From the NCBI GenBank assembly GCA_963840275.1, contig CAWIYK010000005.1:372001-436000 (forward strand): a stretch of DNA of 64,000 nucleotides, written 5' to 3'. The notes beneath the pieces are model-generated. The model was not told where the DNA came from. It worked only from the letters and a program-made list of their open reading frames with translations, and searched no databases. The stretch comes from Actinophytocola sp963840275. Lineage in GTDB: Bacteria; Actinomycetota; Actinomycetes; Mycobacteriales; Pseudonocardiaceae. Below, one piece after another: positions 1 to 8,392 of the stretch (within the stretch, counting starts at the first letter, position 1; every line of letters begins with the position of its first letter). A program made the position numbers and the translations under genes.

Positions 1-140
1 CCACGAATCCGGCCGGTCGTACTCGTCGTGCCACGCGCGCCAGTCCACGAACGAGAAACTAGTCCGCCTCCCCGGGTTTTATGTGTTGGTTGCGTCCCGG
101 CGCTGGCGCGGCTGCCGAGGTGGATGGTGGCTGGGTGCCG

Positions 141-827
141 TCACGTTCCCCTGAGGTACCTGTTTGTCAGGCGCAGACCTTCGCACAAAGATCCACGGGA
201 CAGGCCTCGACCCGGGGTCCTCCCGGCGTCAGCCCGTGTCGCACGTGTTATGGGCAAGGTGGCGACCTGGCCCGGAAGCCTGCCGAGCTGGCGGGGCTGC
301 CCGCCGTCGTGCACGTCCCAGAGCATCCCGGTGGTGTCCTCGCTGCCCGAGGCCAGCATGGTGCCGTCGGGTGAGAACGTCAGCGCCTGCACCCAGCCGG
401 TGTGCCCGGTCAGACGCGTTCGCAGACTGCGCCTTTCAGCGCGGGCGGCAGGGCGGCGTCCTCGCCGTCCTGGTCCCCGTCGTCCGCCCACGCGAACCTG
501 CCTTCGGTGAGCACCACCAGGATCCGCTCGGCCGAACGATGCTTGCGCCACCACTCCACTTCGCGGTTGACCCACGACGAACGGGCCGCGGCAGGTGAGG
601 CCATCAGCACGAACCAGGACGACGCGGCCAGCGCACGTTCGATGGACGGCCACAAAACCGGCGTTGGCCGACAGATTGGCGTTGTCTCGGAAGACGCGCT
701 GCGCCCTGGGCCGGTACCAGGGCTTCGCGAACTGCTGCATCCCGGTTTGCAGCGCCGGCGCCAGAACCCCGTCGAGAGCGTGGCTGTAGGAGAGAAACAC
801 GTCGTATCGCGTGGGTGCGGTCGCCAC
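141..827 (-). pseudogene. TIR-WD40 protein remnant (frameshift plus internal deletion)
   Basis: Starts at GTG 827 behind a GGGGGA ribosome site with a TIR domain (YDVFLSYSHALDG near the N-terminus). The reading frame breaks in an AAAA run at 654-657: upstream gives NLSANAG, and after removal of one base the TIR continues as WPSIERALAASSWFVLMAS and the NREVEWWRKH helix, whose Glu matches the catalytic Glu of TIR NADases. At about 415-425 the TIR C-terminus (PPALKGAV) runs straight into a single WD40 repeat (LTGHTGWVQALTFSPDGT) in another frame. Full-length relatives carry an ATPase and many WD40 repeats between these parts, so the middle is deleted. The tail from 141 to about 290 is eroded WD40 sequence. 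Actinomycete TIR-NACHT-WD40 proteins are STAND sensors, sometimes linked to phage defence; this copy cannot function. Confidence 0.75.
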
Positions 828-965
828 GCTTCCCCCGTTCCCTCCTCGGTCGCCTCCACCGTAGCGAGGAAGTCCCGGGACCCTCCCAGCCGCGGGTGTG
901 GTTGTGCCCCAAGGGCGACAGGCGGTCTGGCTACGATGGCGGCCGACCCGGTCAGGAGGTGGACG

Positions 966-1200
966 GTGCCCGAGACGACGTCGGAGCGTCCGGCGAGTCT
1001 GCGGTTCTTCTCGGGCGTGATTCTCCCGTCTGCTCAGCCGGAACGCGCGGTGCACTTCTACCGTGACGTGCTGGGCCTGCCACTGGCGGAGGGACGGCGC
1101 GGCGACACCCAGCCCCACTGGGGTTGCGAGCTGGGGGACGTGCACTTCGCCATTCACCCCGTCGAGGGCTCCCCCGACGACCCCGCCACGGCGCCGAGCC
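966..1200 (+). pseudogene. VOC/glyoxalase-fold protein, 3'-truncated
   Basis: GTG 966 follows a good CAGGAGGTGG ribosome site. The product begins with a typical vicinal-oxygen-chelate half: FFSGVILPSAQPERAVHFYR, then DVLGLPL and ELGDVHFAIHP, the latter carrying the first metal-position His. Similarity stops near position 1200, after about 78 residues. The frame runs on without stops but opposite a real minus-strand gene, and the second beta-alpha-beta-beta-beta module expected of a 120-130 residue VOC protein is missing. I read it as a truncated gene; its substrate is unknown. It is transcribed divergently from the TIR-WD40 remnant. Confidence 0.6.
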
Positions 1201-1274
1201 CGATCAAGCGGGCGTCGATGGTGGGTCCGCGCACCTCGGCACCAGCGCGGAAGCGGACGTTTCCTGAGCAGTGG

Positions 1275-1856
1275 TCAGGACTTGATGGGATCACCGGCGT
1301 CGACCGGTGGGGTGTTCCAGCCGGAGACGAACCTTTCGGCGGCTCCGGTCGCCGGGTCGTACAACCACCGTTCGATGGTGCCGATGTTGTCGCCGTAGAC
1401 GTGGATCCCGACGGTGGGCACGTCGCCGACGGCCGCGACGGCGTGGACGTCGTCGTCGGTCGTGCAGCACACGGTGACCTGTCCGCGCTCGAACATCTGC
1501 TCGCCGGCCGGTGTGAGGGGTCGGCCCGACTCGGCGGCCGTGGGCTTGACGTAGCGGAACTCGCGTTCGGCTCCCGAGTAGATGCCGACGACGCCCCAGG
1601 TGTCGTGTCCGTGCACGGGGGTGCGTTGACCCACGTTCCAGACGACGGCGGCCAGCGACCACCTGTTGTCCGGCGCGATGTAGAGCGGGTAGTTGACATG
1701 GTGGTCGGCCGCCGGCCGGGTGAGCTCGACCGGCAGCCGGTAGTCGCTGGCCAGTAGGGCGGACAACCGCTCCGCGACCCGCTTGGTGATCTCGTACTCG
1801 TCGTCGGTGGTGTCGACCACGAGTGCCACGTCGTCGATGAAGGCCTGCAGTGTCAT
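1275..1856 (-). CDS. Cysteine-dioxygenase-like cupin (metal-dependent DSBH enzyme)
   Basis: A 193-residue cytoplasmic protein. The segment PVHGHDTWGVVGIYSG (about residues 89-104) holds the HxH of a cupin motif 1, preceded by WSLAAVVWNVGQRT. Further on, VTVCCTTDDDVHAV and GIHVYGDNIGTIERW supply motif-2 histidines. This is the pattern of the type I cysteine dioxygenase / COG5553 double-stranded beta-helix family, which uses non-haem iron for thiol oxidation; the real substrate is not evident. ATG 1856 has a GGGAG site 8 bases upstream. It lies 19 bases downstream of the RibD-like reductase gene on the same strand, so the two are probably co-transcribed. The 3' end is intact and overlaps nothing real. 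Confidence 0.8.
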   Translation of the reverse strand: MTLQAFIDDVALVVDTTDDEYEITKRVAERLSALLASDYRLPVELTRPAADHHVNYPLYIAPDNRWSLAAVVWNVGQRTPVHGHDTWGVVGIYSGAEREFRYVKPTAAESGRPLTPAGEQMFERGQVTVCCTTDDDVHAVAAVGDVPTVGIHVYGDNIGTIERWLYDPATGAAERFVSGWNTPPVDAGDPIKS

Positions 1857-1875
1857 GGTGATCTCCCTGGGAGTG

Positions 1876-2496
1876 TCAGGACAGCACGCGATAGATCACG
1901 TGCGTGACCGAGGTCGCGGCTCGCGCCTCCACCTGCTCGAGCTTCAGCGGCGGGACGCCGTCGAACAGCCGGGTGCCGGCGCCGAGCGTGAGCGGCACGA
2001 TGTGCAGCCGCAGCTCGTCGATCAGGCCGGCGGCCAGGTACTGGTTGACAGTGGTCGCGCCGCCGTGGATGGAGATGCCGCCGTCCCCGGCCGCTTCCCG
2101 TGCGCGCTTGAACGCGGCTTCGATTCCGTCGGTGACGAAGTGGAACGTGGTGCCGCCGTCCATCGGCTGCGGGTCGCGCTCGTGGTGGGTGAGCACGAAG
2201 ACCGGGCCGTGGTACGGCGGGTTGTCGCCCCACCAACCCTTCCACTGCCGGTCCCACTCGCCACGCACCGGGCCGAACATGTTGCGCCCCATGATGAACG
2301 CCTTGGCCGTCATCATTCTGGCGAACTCGGCCGGGTGCTCCTCGGGACCCTCGCTGTACCAGGCGTGCAGCTTGTCGCCCCAGCCGTCGCCGCCGTCGTC
2401 GCCGAACGGGCGCTCCTCGGTCTGGTTGAGCCCGGCCGCGTAGCCGTCGGCCGAGATCGTGAGGTCGCAGGTCACCTTGCCCGTACGTGTTGTCAT
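1876..2496 (-). CDS. Dihydrofolate reductase / RibD C-terminal family protein
   Basis: A 206-residue protein with the RibD C-terminal fold: KVTCDLTISADGYAAG at the start, AKAFIMGRNMFGP, FVLTHHERDP, then ISIHGGATTVNQYLAAGLID and LHIVPLTLGAGTRLFDG. These are the NADPH-binding elements of the YwjB/DHFR-like stand-alone reductases of actinomycetes; the substrate is unknown. ATG 2496 (MTTRTG) is preferred because homology begins there; ATG 2523 in the same frame would add nine residues. It is divergent from the LysR regulator at 2571, with only 74 bases between, so that regulator may control it and the cupin gene downstream. Confidence 0.85.
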   Translation of the reverse strand: MTTRTGKVTCDLTISADGYAAGLNQTEERPFGDDGGDGWGDKLHAWYSEGPEEHPAEFARMMTAKAFIMGRNMFGPVRGEWDRQWKGWWGDNPPYHGPVFVLTHHERDPQPMDGGTTFHFVTDGIEAAFKRAREAAGDGGISIHGGATTVNQYLAAGLIDELRLHIVPLTLGAGTRLFDGVPPLKLEQVEARAATSVTHVIYRVLS

Positions 2497-2570
2497 GGCG
2501 TCAGCATGGAACAGCCGCGGCATGACGTCTAATGCCAAACCTGACGGGCACACATTGATATCTTTGATGG

Positions 2571-3452
2571 ATGCTCAACCTGGTCCATCTCAAGGTCCTG
2601 TCCGCGGTGGCCCGACACGGCTCGGTGACCGAGGCGGCGAAGCAGCTGCACTACTCCCAACCCTCGGTGAGCCACCACCTGGCACGCCTGGAAGCGGCCA
2701 CCGGCGTCAAGCTCGTCCAGCGCATCGGTCGTGGGATCCGACTGACGCCGGAAGGGCAGCTGCTCGCCAACCGGGCCGCCGAGATCGTGGGACGGGTCGA
2801 CGCGGCGACCAGCGAGCTCGCGGCACAGGTCGGCCTGCAGGCAGGGCGGGTCCGGCTGGCCGCCAACGCCTCCGCGCTGAGCACGATCGTGCCAAGGGCG
2901 GCCGCCACGTTGGCGCGGGCGTATCCGGGAATCGAGCTGAGCCTGTTCGAACGGCACCCGGTCGAAGCGTTGCAGATGTTGCGACACGGCGAGATCGACG
3001 TCGCACTCGTCTTCCAACACGCCGACGCCCCGGTCGGGGACGACGGGTTCCGCCTCCGCCACATCGGCGACGACCCGATCTACCTCATCAGCCGGCGACC
3101 CGACGACAGCCTCGCCAACCATCGCCACTCCGCCTGGATCGGCGGCTGCGCACGGTGCCAGGACGAGCTGAACGCCGTGTGCCGGCGAGAAGGCTTCACC
3201 CCACGCATCGCCTCGCACAGCGACGACCAGGTCGTCGTGCAGGCCCTCGTCGCCGCGGGCATAGGCGTGACCACCGTGCCCGGCCTCGCGCTCCAAGCCC
3301 ATCGCCGACCCGACATCCACGCCACCGAGCTCACCGGCTTCCGCCGCCAGATCCACGCCGCCACCTACGGCGACCCGCCCGACCCGCCCGCCGTCGCCGC
3401 CGTACTGGCCGCACTCACCGAATCGGCCACGCCGAAGGGCGATGATGAATAG
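2571..3452 (+). CDS. LysR-family transcriptional regulator
   Basis: A 293-residue DNA-binding regulator. The winged HTH occupies about residues 1-60 (HLKVLSAVARHGSVTEAAKQ, then LHYSQPSVSHHLARLE). The effector-binding periplasmic-binding-like domain follows from about residue 90 (STIVPRAAATLARAYPGIEL to DVALVF, then GIGVTTVPGLAL). The length is normal for the family. It is transcribed away from the RibD-like/cupin operon across 74 bases, the usual LysR arrangement for controlling the divergent genes, but the ligand cannot be deduced. Its stop codon is immediately followed by the GTG of the pentapeptide-repeat gene, suggesting co-transcription with it. Confidence 0.9.
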   Translation: MLNLVHLKVLSAVARHGSVTEAAKQLHYSQPSVSHHLARLEAATGVKLVQRIGRGIRLTPEGQLLANRAAEIVGRVDAATSELAAQVGLQAGRVRLAANASALSTIVPRAAATLARAYPGIELSLFERHPVEALQMLRHGEIDVALVFQHADAPVGDDGFRLRHIGDDPIYLISRRPDDSLANHRHSAWIGGCARCQDELNAVCRREGFTPRIASHSDDQVVVQALVAAGIGVTTVPGLALQAHRRPDIHATELTGFRRQIHAATYGDPPDPPAVAAVLAALTESATPKGDDE

Positions 3453-4811
3453 GTGTGGGACCGAAAGCGGGAACAGCGGCGGGCCGTGCTGCTCGCGGCC
3501 GGGGGCGTGGTGTTGCTGCTCGCCACCTCGTTGGGCGCGAACGGCTGGCTTCGTTGGTTGGGCGGGCTCGACGTGCGGCGCTGGCTCGGCACGTACGGCG
3601 TCGTCGTGGCGGGCTTCGCGGCCGGACTGGTTCTCCTGGTGGCGGCCGGACTCGAACGGCAGCGGAGTCGTCGGCCCGCCGGCGCGCGGCGAGCGCCGTT
3701 GAGTTGGTGGGTGATCGCCGGCGGGGCGGTGTTGGTGGTCGCCGTGGCGTGGGCGGCCACGGCCTGGCTGCTGCACGAGGCCAGTGGGGCACACGATCCG
3801 GCGGCCGCACGGGTGGACGCGGTCAAGACCGGCCTCGCCATCGGCGCGGGCACCGGTGGGGTCCTCGCACTGCTGCTGGCCGTGCGTAGGCAGTGGCATC
3901 AGGAGATCACCTCGCTGGACACCACCCACGACGCGACCGAGCGCCGCGTCACCGAGCTGTACACGAAAGCCGCCGAACAGCTCGGTTCGGACAAGGCGCC
4001 GGTCCGAATGGCCGGCCTCTACGCGCTGGAACGCCTCGCCCAGGATCACCTCAGCCAACGACAGACCATCGTCAACGTCCTGTGCGCCTACCTACGCATG
4101 CCCTGCACCGTCCCGGCCGCCACCGCACCCGATGGCGAGTCTGGCGCCACGGCGGACAAGGACGAACTGCGGACGTACCGAGAAGCGGTGCAGGAAAAGG
4201 AGGTCCGCCTCGCCGCCCAACGACTGCTCGCCGATCATCTGCGTCCGGGCCCGGAACCGGGTAACCCGGCACCTACCTACTGGGCCGAGATCGACCTCGA
4301 CCTCACCGGCGCCACCCTCATCGCCTTCAACCTCGCCAGCTGCACCACAGGCGCCGCCGTCTTCAAGTCGGCCACCTTCGTCGACGTCGCCGACTTCGGG
4401 ACCACCACCTTCACCGGCAACGCCGACTTCAGAACGGCCGCCTTCACCAGCACCGCCGACTTCAAGTCAGCCACCTTCGTCGACGTCGCCGACTTCGAGA
4501 CAGCCACCTTCACCGGCTACGCGCCATTCGGTGAGGTCACCTTTCATGGCTCTGCCCGCTTCCGGGCGGCCACGTTCAGGAGCACCGCGACCTTCTGGTC
4601 GACCACCTTTACCAGCACAGCCGACTTCCGGTCCGCCACATTCATCGACGTCAACTTCGGAGCGGCCACCTTCACCGGCACCACCGGTTTCGGGGCCACC
4701 AACTTTGGTGGCCGCCCCGACTTCGGGTCCGCCACCTTCGTCGGCGAGATTCCGGTGGAGGTGAAGAGCTTCGGGGCGAGTCGCCAGAGGGTCGAGGTGC
4801 CGCGAACGTGA
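3453..4811 (+). CDS. Membrane protein with C-terminal pentapeptide repeats
   Basis: A 452-residue protein starting with GTG directly after the LysR stop. Four hydrophobic stretches lie in the N-terminal part (about residues 9-25, 47-66, 86-108 and 126-145). A cytoplasmic helical segment follows, with a conserved-looking core (TELYTKAAEQLGSDKAPVRM, then GLYALERLAQD), as in other actinomycete pentapeptide membrane proteins. The C-terminal 150 residues are A(D/N)F/ATF pentapeptide repeats (SATFVDVADF, TATFTGYAPF and others) that should form a right-handed quadrilateral beta-helix. The function of this family is unknown. The repeat region contains a near-exact 33-codon duplication, listed separately. 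It ends 10 bases from the convergent gene at 4822. Confidence 0.8.
   Translation: MWDRKREQRRAVLLAAGGVVLLLATSLGANGWLRWLGGLDVRRWLGTYGVVVAGFAAGLVLLVAAGLERQRSRRPAGARRAPLSWWVIAGGAVLVVAVAWAATAWLLHEASGAHDPAAARVDAVKTGLAIGAGTGGVLALLLAVRRQWHQEITSLDTTHDATERRVTELYTKAAEQLGSDKAPVRMAGLYALERLAQDHLSQRQTIVNVLCAYLRMPCTVPAATAPDGESGATADKDELRTYREAVQEKEVRLAAQRLLADHLRPGPEPGNPAPTYWAEIDLDLTGATLIAFNLASCTTGAAVFKSATFVDVADFGTTTFTGNADFRTAAFTSTADFKSATFVDVADFETATFTGYAPFGEVTFHGSARFRAATFRSTATFWSTTFTSTADFRSATFIDVNFGAATFTGTTGFGATNFGGRPDFGSATFVGEIPVEVKSFGASRQRVEVPRT
4362..4519 (+). repeat. Intragenic 99-bp offset direct repeat
   Basis: About 58 bases starting at 4362 recur at 4461 with only a few mismatches (both begin TTCAAGTC and end ACCTTCACCGGC). 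The 99-base offset is exactly 33 codons, so the copies stay in phase with the pentapeptide repeats. The near-identity at DNA level, unlike the other repeats of the gene, points to a recent tandem duplication. Confidence 0.75.
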
Positions 4812-4821
4812 GCAGCGGCAG

Positions 4822-5898
4822 CTATCGGCCGGCTTCGTAGACGGAGGGCTCCAGTATCTTCCGACTGGCCGGCCGGCGGCCGCGATGTATCTTGACCAAC
4901 TGGTCGACAATGCTCAGTGCGAGCTGGTGAGTGTTCTGGACGACGGAGGCGCGTAACGGGCTGGCGCCGCTGTCGATCAGCGCCTTGGCCTCCGGCACGC
5001 AGTCGATACCGATCACGACAGTGGATTTCGTCGCGGACGAAGGCGTCGACAGGGCGTCCACGGCACCCAACGCCATCTCGTCGTTGGTGCAGAAGATGGC
5101 ATGCAGACTCTGGCGAGAGTCCAGCTCGTCGACGTGGTGCCGAACGGCGTCATATGCCCGCAACCGCGAGAAATCACAGCTGTCGATGATGGTGATCGGC
5201 GGGTCTTTGAACTCTTCACGCAGTACGCGGGCGCATTCTTGTTGTCGGTTGCTGTGCTCGCGGCTCGCGATGATGAGGACCCGGGGGCGTCGGACGCCTT
5301 GGAGGCGCTTCGCCAGCCATCGCCCTGCTTGTTCGCCGAGCTGTCCCGTGTCGTAGCCGACGAAGGCGCTGTTGTGGGGATACTCGGACTCCCGGAAAGG
5401 CTCCAGGTCGGTGAACACCACCGGTAGCCGCGAGTCCCGACAGAACGCCGCGAGATCGCCGCGAAGTTGCCGCATCTCGCCGGCGAAGACGACTCCGCCG
5501 ACGTAGTCGTGTTTTCTGTCCAACACTCGTGCGAGATGGTGCGACTGCGCGCTCGCGTCATAGTCGCGGTCCGGCACCTTGAGCACCAGATCGATGTTGA
5601 CCCGATCCAGCGCGTTGTGCAACTGCCGCACGAACGACGCCACGTAGTATTTCTGATCGAACGCCGAAACAATCACGAAAGCACGCTGTGAACGCCTGCG
5701 CGCGCGGCGAATGGCATGGACAATGGCCCAGGAGAGGAGTGCGACACTACCGAAAACGACACCGACCCATGTCAGCAGCGCCCGTTTCGGGGTGTCGGGC
5801 AGAAATATGCCGCCGATCGCCAGGGAGACGAGGCTGCTTGTCACGGAGGTCGTTATCGCGAAGAGCGCCGGCGTTCGATCCCGGTCGAGCCATGCCAT
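4822..5898 (-). CDS. Membrane-tethered sugar-binding (Peripla_BP type 1) domain protein
   Basis: A 358-residue protein. Two hydrophobic helices come first (about residues 12-33 and 41-62), followed by the basic stretch RRARRRSQR. The remainder is a LacI/ribose-binding type-1 periplasmic-binding fold (RAFVIVSAFDQKYYVASFVR, YVGGVVFAGEM, LPVVFTDLEPF, FVGYDTGQLGEQAGRWLAKR, HAIFCTNDEMALGAVDAL). There is no lipobox and no transporter gene beside it. By the positive-inside rule the binding domain would face the cytoplasm, which is unusual for this fold. It lies 70 bases downstream of a response-regulator gene on the same strand. A sensory rather than transport role is my inference. Confidence 0.75.
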   Translation of the reverse strand: MAWLDRDRTPALFAITTSVTSSLVSLAIGGIFLPDTPKRALLTWVGVVFGSVALLSWAIVHAIRRARRRSQRAFVIVSAFDQKYYVASFVRQLHNALDRVNIDLVLKVPDRDYDASAQSHHLARVLDRKHDYVGGVVFAGEMRQLRGDLAAFCRDSRLPVVFTDLEPFRESEYPHNSAFVGYDTGQLGEQAGRWLAKRLQGVRRPRVLIIASREHSNRQQECARVLREEFKDPPITIIDSCDFSRLRAYDAVRHHVDELDSRQSLHAIFCTNDEMALGAVDALSTPSSATKSTVVIGIDCVPEAKALIDSGASPLRASVVQNTHQLALSIVDQLVKIHRGRRPASRKILEPSVYEAGR

Positions 5899-5968
5899 GC
5901 AGATCCCTCCAGAGGCAACCTTTGCATGACCATCATCCCTTGCCCGGCACGGTGAGCGAGGGGTCGGC

Positions 5969-6622
5969 TCAGAGCCACCCCGCGTCGGTCGCGATTCGGA
6001 TCGCGTCGATCCTCGTGCGCGCGCCCGTCTTGTTCATCGCGTTCGACAGGTAGTTCCGCACCGTCCCCGGCGTCAGGAACAGGCGCTTCGCGATCTCCGG
6101 TCCGCTCGCCCCCTCGGCCGCCAGCCGCAACACGTGCAGCTCCCTCGGCGTGAACGGGTTGCTCCCCGCGGTGAGCGCCTTGATCACCAGGTTCGCCTCG
6201 ATCACCGTGTCGCCGTCGGCCACGCGGCGGACCGTGTCCAGCAGCCGCTTGGCGGGGGCGTTCTTGTCGACCAGTCCGGACACCTCCTCCGCCAGCAGCT
6301 GCTGGACCAGTCCGACGGGCTGCTTCACGGTCAGGGCGACGGTCCGGCACTCCGGCAGCCGCTCGCGCAGCTCACGAACTATCGACAGGCCTCGCGGGTC
6401 CGACATGTCGACGGAGACCACCGCGATGTCCGGCCGCAGACGCAACGCGATGGCGACGACCTGTTGGTCGCATTTCAGGTCGGCGACGACCTCGATGTCC
6501 ACCTCCTGCGACAACACGCTCACGAGTGCCGTGCGAAAAAGATCGATGTCCTCCGCGAGCAACACCCGGATCGATCTCGTCTCCTCGTGGTTCATCGAGT
6601 CGTCGGAGCGACGTTGCACCAT
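5969..6622 (-). CDS. NarL/LuxR-type response regulator lacking the phosphoacceptor Asp
   Basis: A 217-residue protein with a receiver domain (about 18-130) and a LuxR HTH (about 152-215: FTPRELHVLRLAAEGASGPE, then GTVRNYLSNAMNKTGARTRI). ATG 6622 has a strong GGGAGG site 3 bases upstream. The receiver keeps the acidic pair (LLAEDID, E24/D25), the Thr of ALTVK and the Lys of VDKNAP, but the strand that should read like LLDLDMP reads VVSVDMS, putting Ser70 where the phosphorylated Asp belongs. No histidine kinase is nearby. It probably works as an atypical, phosphorylation-independent regulator; its partner downstream is the tethered binding protein. The roughly 250 bases upstream show no gene and should hold its promoter. 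Confidence 0.85.
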   Translation of the reverse strand: MVQRRSDDSMNHEETRSIRVLLAEDIDLFRTALVSVLSQEVDIEVVADLKCDQQVVAIALRLRPDIAVVSVDMSDPRGLSIVRELRERLPECRTVALTVKQPVGLVQQLLAEEVSGLVDKNAPAKRLLDTVRRVADGDTVIEANLVIKALTAGSNPFTPRELHVLRLAAEGASGPEIAKRLFLTPGTVRNYLSNAMNKTGARTRIDAIRIATDAGWL

Positions 6623-6873
6623 TGCCTCCCCTGGTTGTTTTCGCGCAGTTGAAGCGTCACCGGTCGTTTCACGGCGATGCGCGCGCCGGTACCCGTTGCC
6701 AGCACGTGAGATCCATGAGATCCGCTGCCCTCGCCGACTGCCGCATGGCGCCCCCGGAAATGTGGGCCGAGATGGTTCTCGACTGCCGTACATCGGCGGC
6801 GCGTCCCCGGTGCAACACCAGGACGGCACAAATCTCGGGAGTGGGGCGGAGTTCCGGCAACCGGCCTAGTGAA

Positions 6874-7695
6874 CTACCCCAGCGGGGGTATCACCACGGT
6901 GATCGAGATGTCCGGCAGCGGCAGGATCGGAATCTCCGGAATGAGGGGCATGGACGGGACGTCGATGATGTTCGGCGGGGTCGGGATCGGGCCGGGCACC
7001 GGGCTGGTGCCGGTTTCGGCCGGCGGAGCGCTCGTGGGCGGCGGCTGCGGGTCGGTCGGCAGCGGCGCGGCCGGCGGTCGCGGCACCGCCGAGGACGGCG
7101 GCCGGACGTCCTGGACACCGATTTCTCCGGTGTGTACGGGGAGCCGGGCTCGCAGTGCGGCGATCTCGGCGCTCAGCCGCTGCGCGGTCGCCCGGTCGTC
7201 GATCCGCTCGACGAGCACGGCCGCGTCGTCGAGCAGTCTGGCCGCCTGGCCGAACCGCCCGTCGTCGATCGCGGCGCGGGCCTCCGCGATGGTGAGCGCC
7301 GCGGCATCCACCGCCGACCGTGCCTCGGCCTGATCGTGGAACAGGAGCTGGGTGACCGGCCACAGGGGGCTGCCGGGTCCGGCGTGTTCAGCCGCCGCTG
7401 TCACGGCACCGAAGGCGAGCACCAGCGCGGTCGCCGCGATCGTCGAGCCGCGGACCCACCTCCCGGTCGGGCGTGCCCGTCGGACGGCGGCCACGGCGGC
7501 CGCGAGCAGCCGGTCGTCCGGCGGTCCGGCTTCTGGCAGCGCCGCCCGCCACTGGGACAGTGTCGCCGCCACGGTTCCGCCGTTCATCGGCTCCTCGCCG
7601 CGACCGAGCTGGTCGAGCAGCAGATCGTCCTCGTGCAGCGTGGTGAGGTCCATCGGGGCGCCGTGCTCGCCGTCGGAGGGGATGCGGGTGGTCAT
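6874..7695 (-). CDS. rsdA: Anti-sigma-D factor-like membrane protein
   Basis: A 273-residue protein. The N-terminal cytoplasmic part (about residues 15-75: MDLTTLHEDDLLLDQLGRGE) resembles the SigD-binding segment of RsdA. One transmembrane helix follows (about 84-100, TIAATALVLAFGAVTAAA), then an extracytoplasmic helical region (DQAEARSAVDAAALTIAEAR) and a long Pro-rich tail ending in IPPLG. The start ATG overlaps the stop of the upstream sigma gene (ATGA), the usual coupling of a sigma factor with its antagonist. By analogy with mycobacterial RsdA it should sequester SigD at the membrane and release it after proteolysis. The substrate signal is unknown. Confidence 0.75.
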   Translation of the reverse strand: MTTRIPSDGEHGAPMDLTTLHEDDLLLDQLGRGEEPMNGGTVAATLSQWRAALPEAGPPDDRLLAAAVAAVRRARPTGRWVRGSTIAATALVLAFGAVTAAAEHAGPGSPLWPVTQLLFHDQAEARSAVDAAALTIAEARAAIDDGRFGQAARLLDDAAVLVERIDDRATAQRLSAEIAALRARLPVHTGEIGVQDVRPPSSAVPRPPAAPLPTDPQPPPTSAPPAETGTSPVPGPIPTPPNIIDVPSMPLIPEIPILPLPDISITVVIPPLG

Positions 7696-8285
7696 GCGAC
7701 CACCTCGTCCGTCGAGTCCTGGTCGCGGGCCCGCTCGCGTAACCGCGACAGCGCGCGTGACTGCGCCATCCGCACGGCCGCCGCGGTCTTGCCGAGGACC
7801 TCGCCGACCTCCTCGGCGGACAACCCGGCGGCCACCCGGAGCACGACGATCTCCCGTTGGGTGCCGGGCAGGTCGTCCAGGAGCCGCAGCATGCGGCGGG
7901 ACATGTCGGCGATCACCGCGCGCCGCTCGGGATCCCACTGGTCGTCGGCCGGTTCCTGCACTGTCTCGATAGGACGGACGGTCGCCGCGCGGCGCGCCGC
8001 CCGGAACGAGTCCGCCACCTTGTTCGCGGCGATGCGGTAGACGAACGCCGCGAACGGCATCCCCCGGTCCCGGAAATGCGGCAGCGCTTCGAACACCGCG
8101 AGGCACACGTCCTGCGCCACATCGTCCGGCGACGCGTGACCGCGCCCCAGTGAGCCGAGATGCGCCCAGCAGTAACGGACCACGCCCGGCCGGAACCGCT
8201 CCAGCAGCTCCGCGGCGGCCGCCGGCTCGCCGCGCGCGGCACGTCCCGCGAGCTCACTGTCGAGAATCACCGCTGCCTCCCTCAT
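7692..8285 (-). CDS. sigD: RNA polymerase sigma factor SigD-like (ECF)
   Basis: A 197-residue sigma-70 factor. Region 2 is visible (AAELLERFRPGVVRYCWAHL, then DDVAQDVCLAVFEALPHFRD), as is region 4 (LPGTQREIVVLRVAAGLSAE, then GKTAAAVRMAQSRALSRLRE). ATG 8285 is chosen because of a GGGAG site just upstream; the frame stays open for 25 codons further. The RsdA-like gene overlaps its end by four bases. In mycobacteria SigD acts in the stringent and stationary response. About 100 bases separate it from the stop of the glycoside hydrolase gene on the same strand, so its promoter is probably there. Confidence 0.85.
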   Translation of the reverse strand: MREAAVILDSELAGRAARGEPAAAAELLERFRPGVVRYCWAHLGSLGRGHASPDDVAQDVCLAVFEALPHFRDRGMPFAAFVYRIAANKVADSFRAARRAATVRPIETVQEPADDQWDPERRAVIADMSRRMLRLLDDLPGTQREIVVLRVAAGLSAEEVGEVLGKTAAAVRMAQSRALSRLRERARDQDSTDEVVA

Positions 8286-8392
8286 GAGCTCCCGGCGAAG
8301 GGTATCCACCACGCGGTTCCCGAACCCTCGAGCATTCGCGTTCGTGGTGTCGCAGGGCAAGTCGTGAAGGTCGACGGCGATCGTGGTTGTGG

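Noticed and set aside
402..1757. Extended reading of the truncated VOC gene to 1757
   Set aside because: Beyond about 1200 it is antisense to the intact cupin gene and has no VOC similarity.
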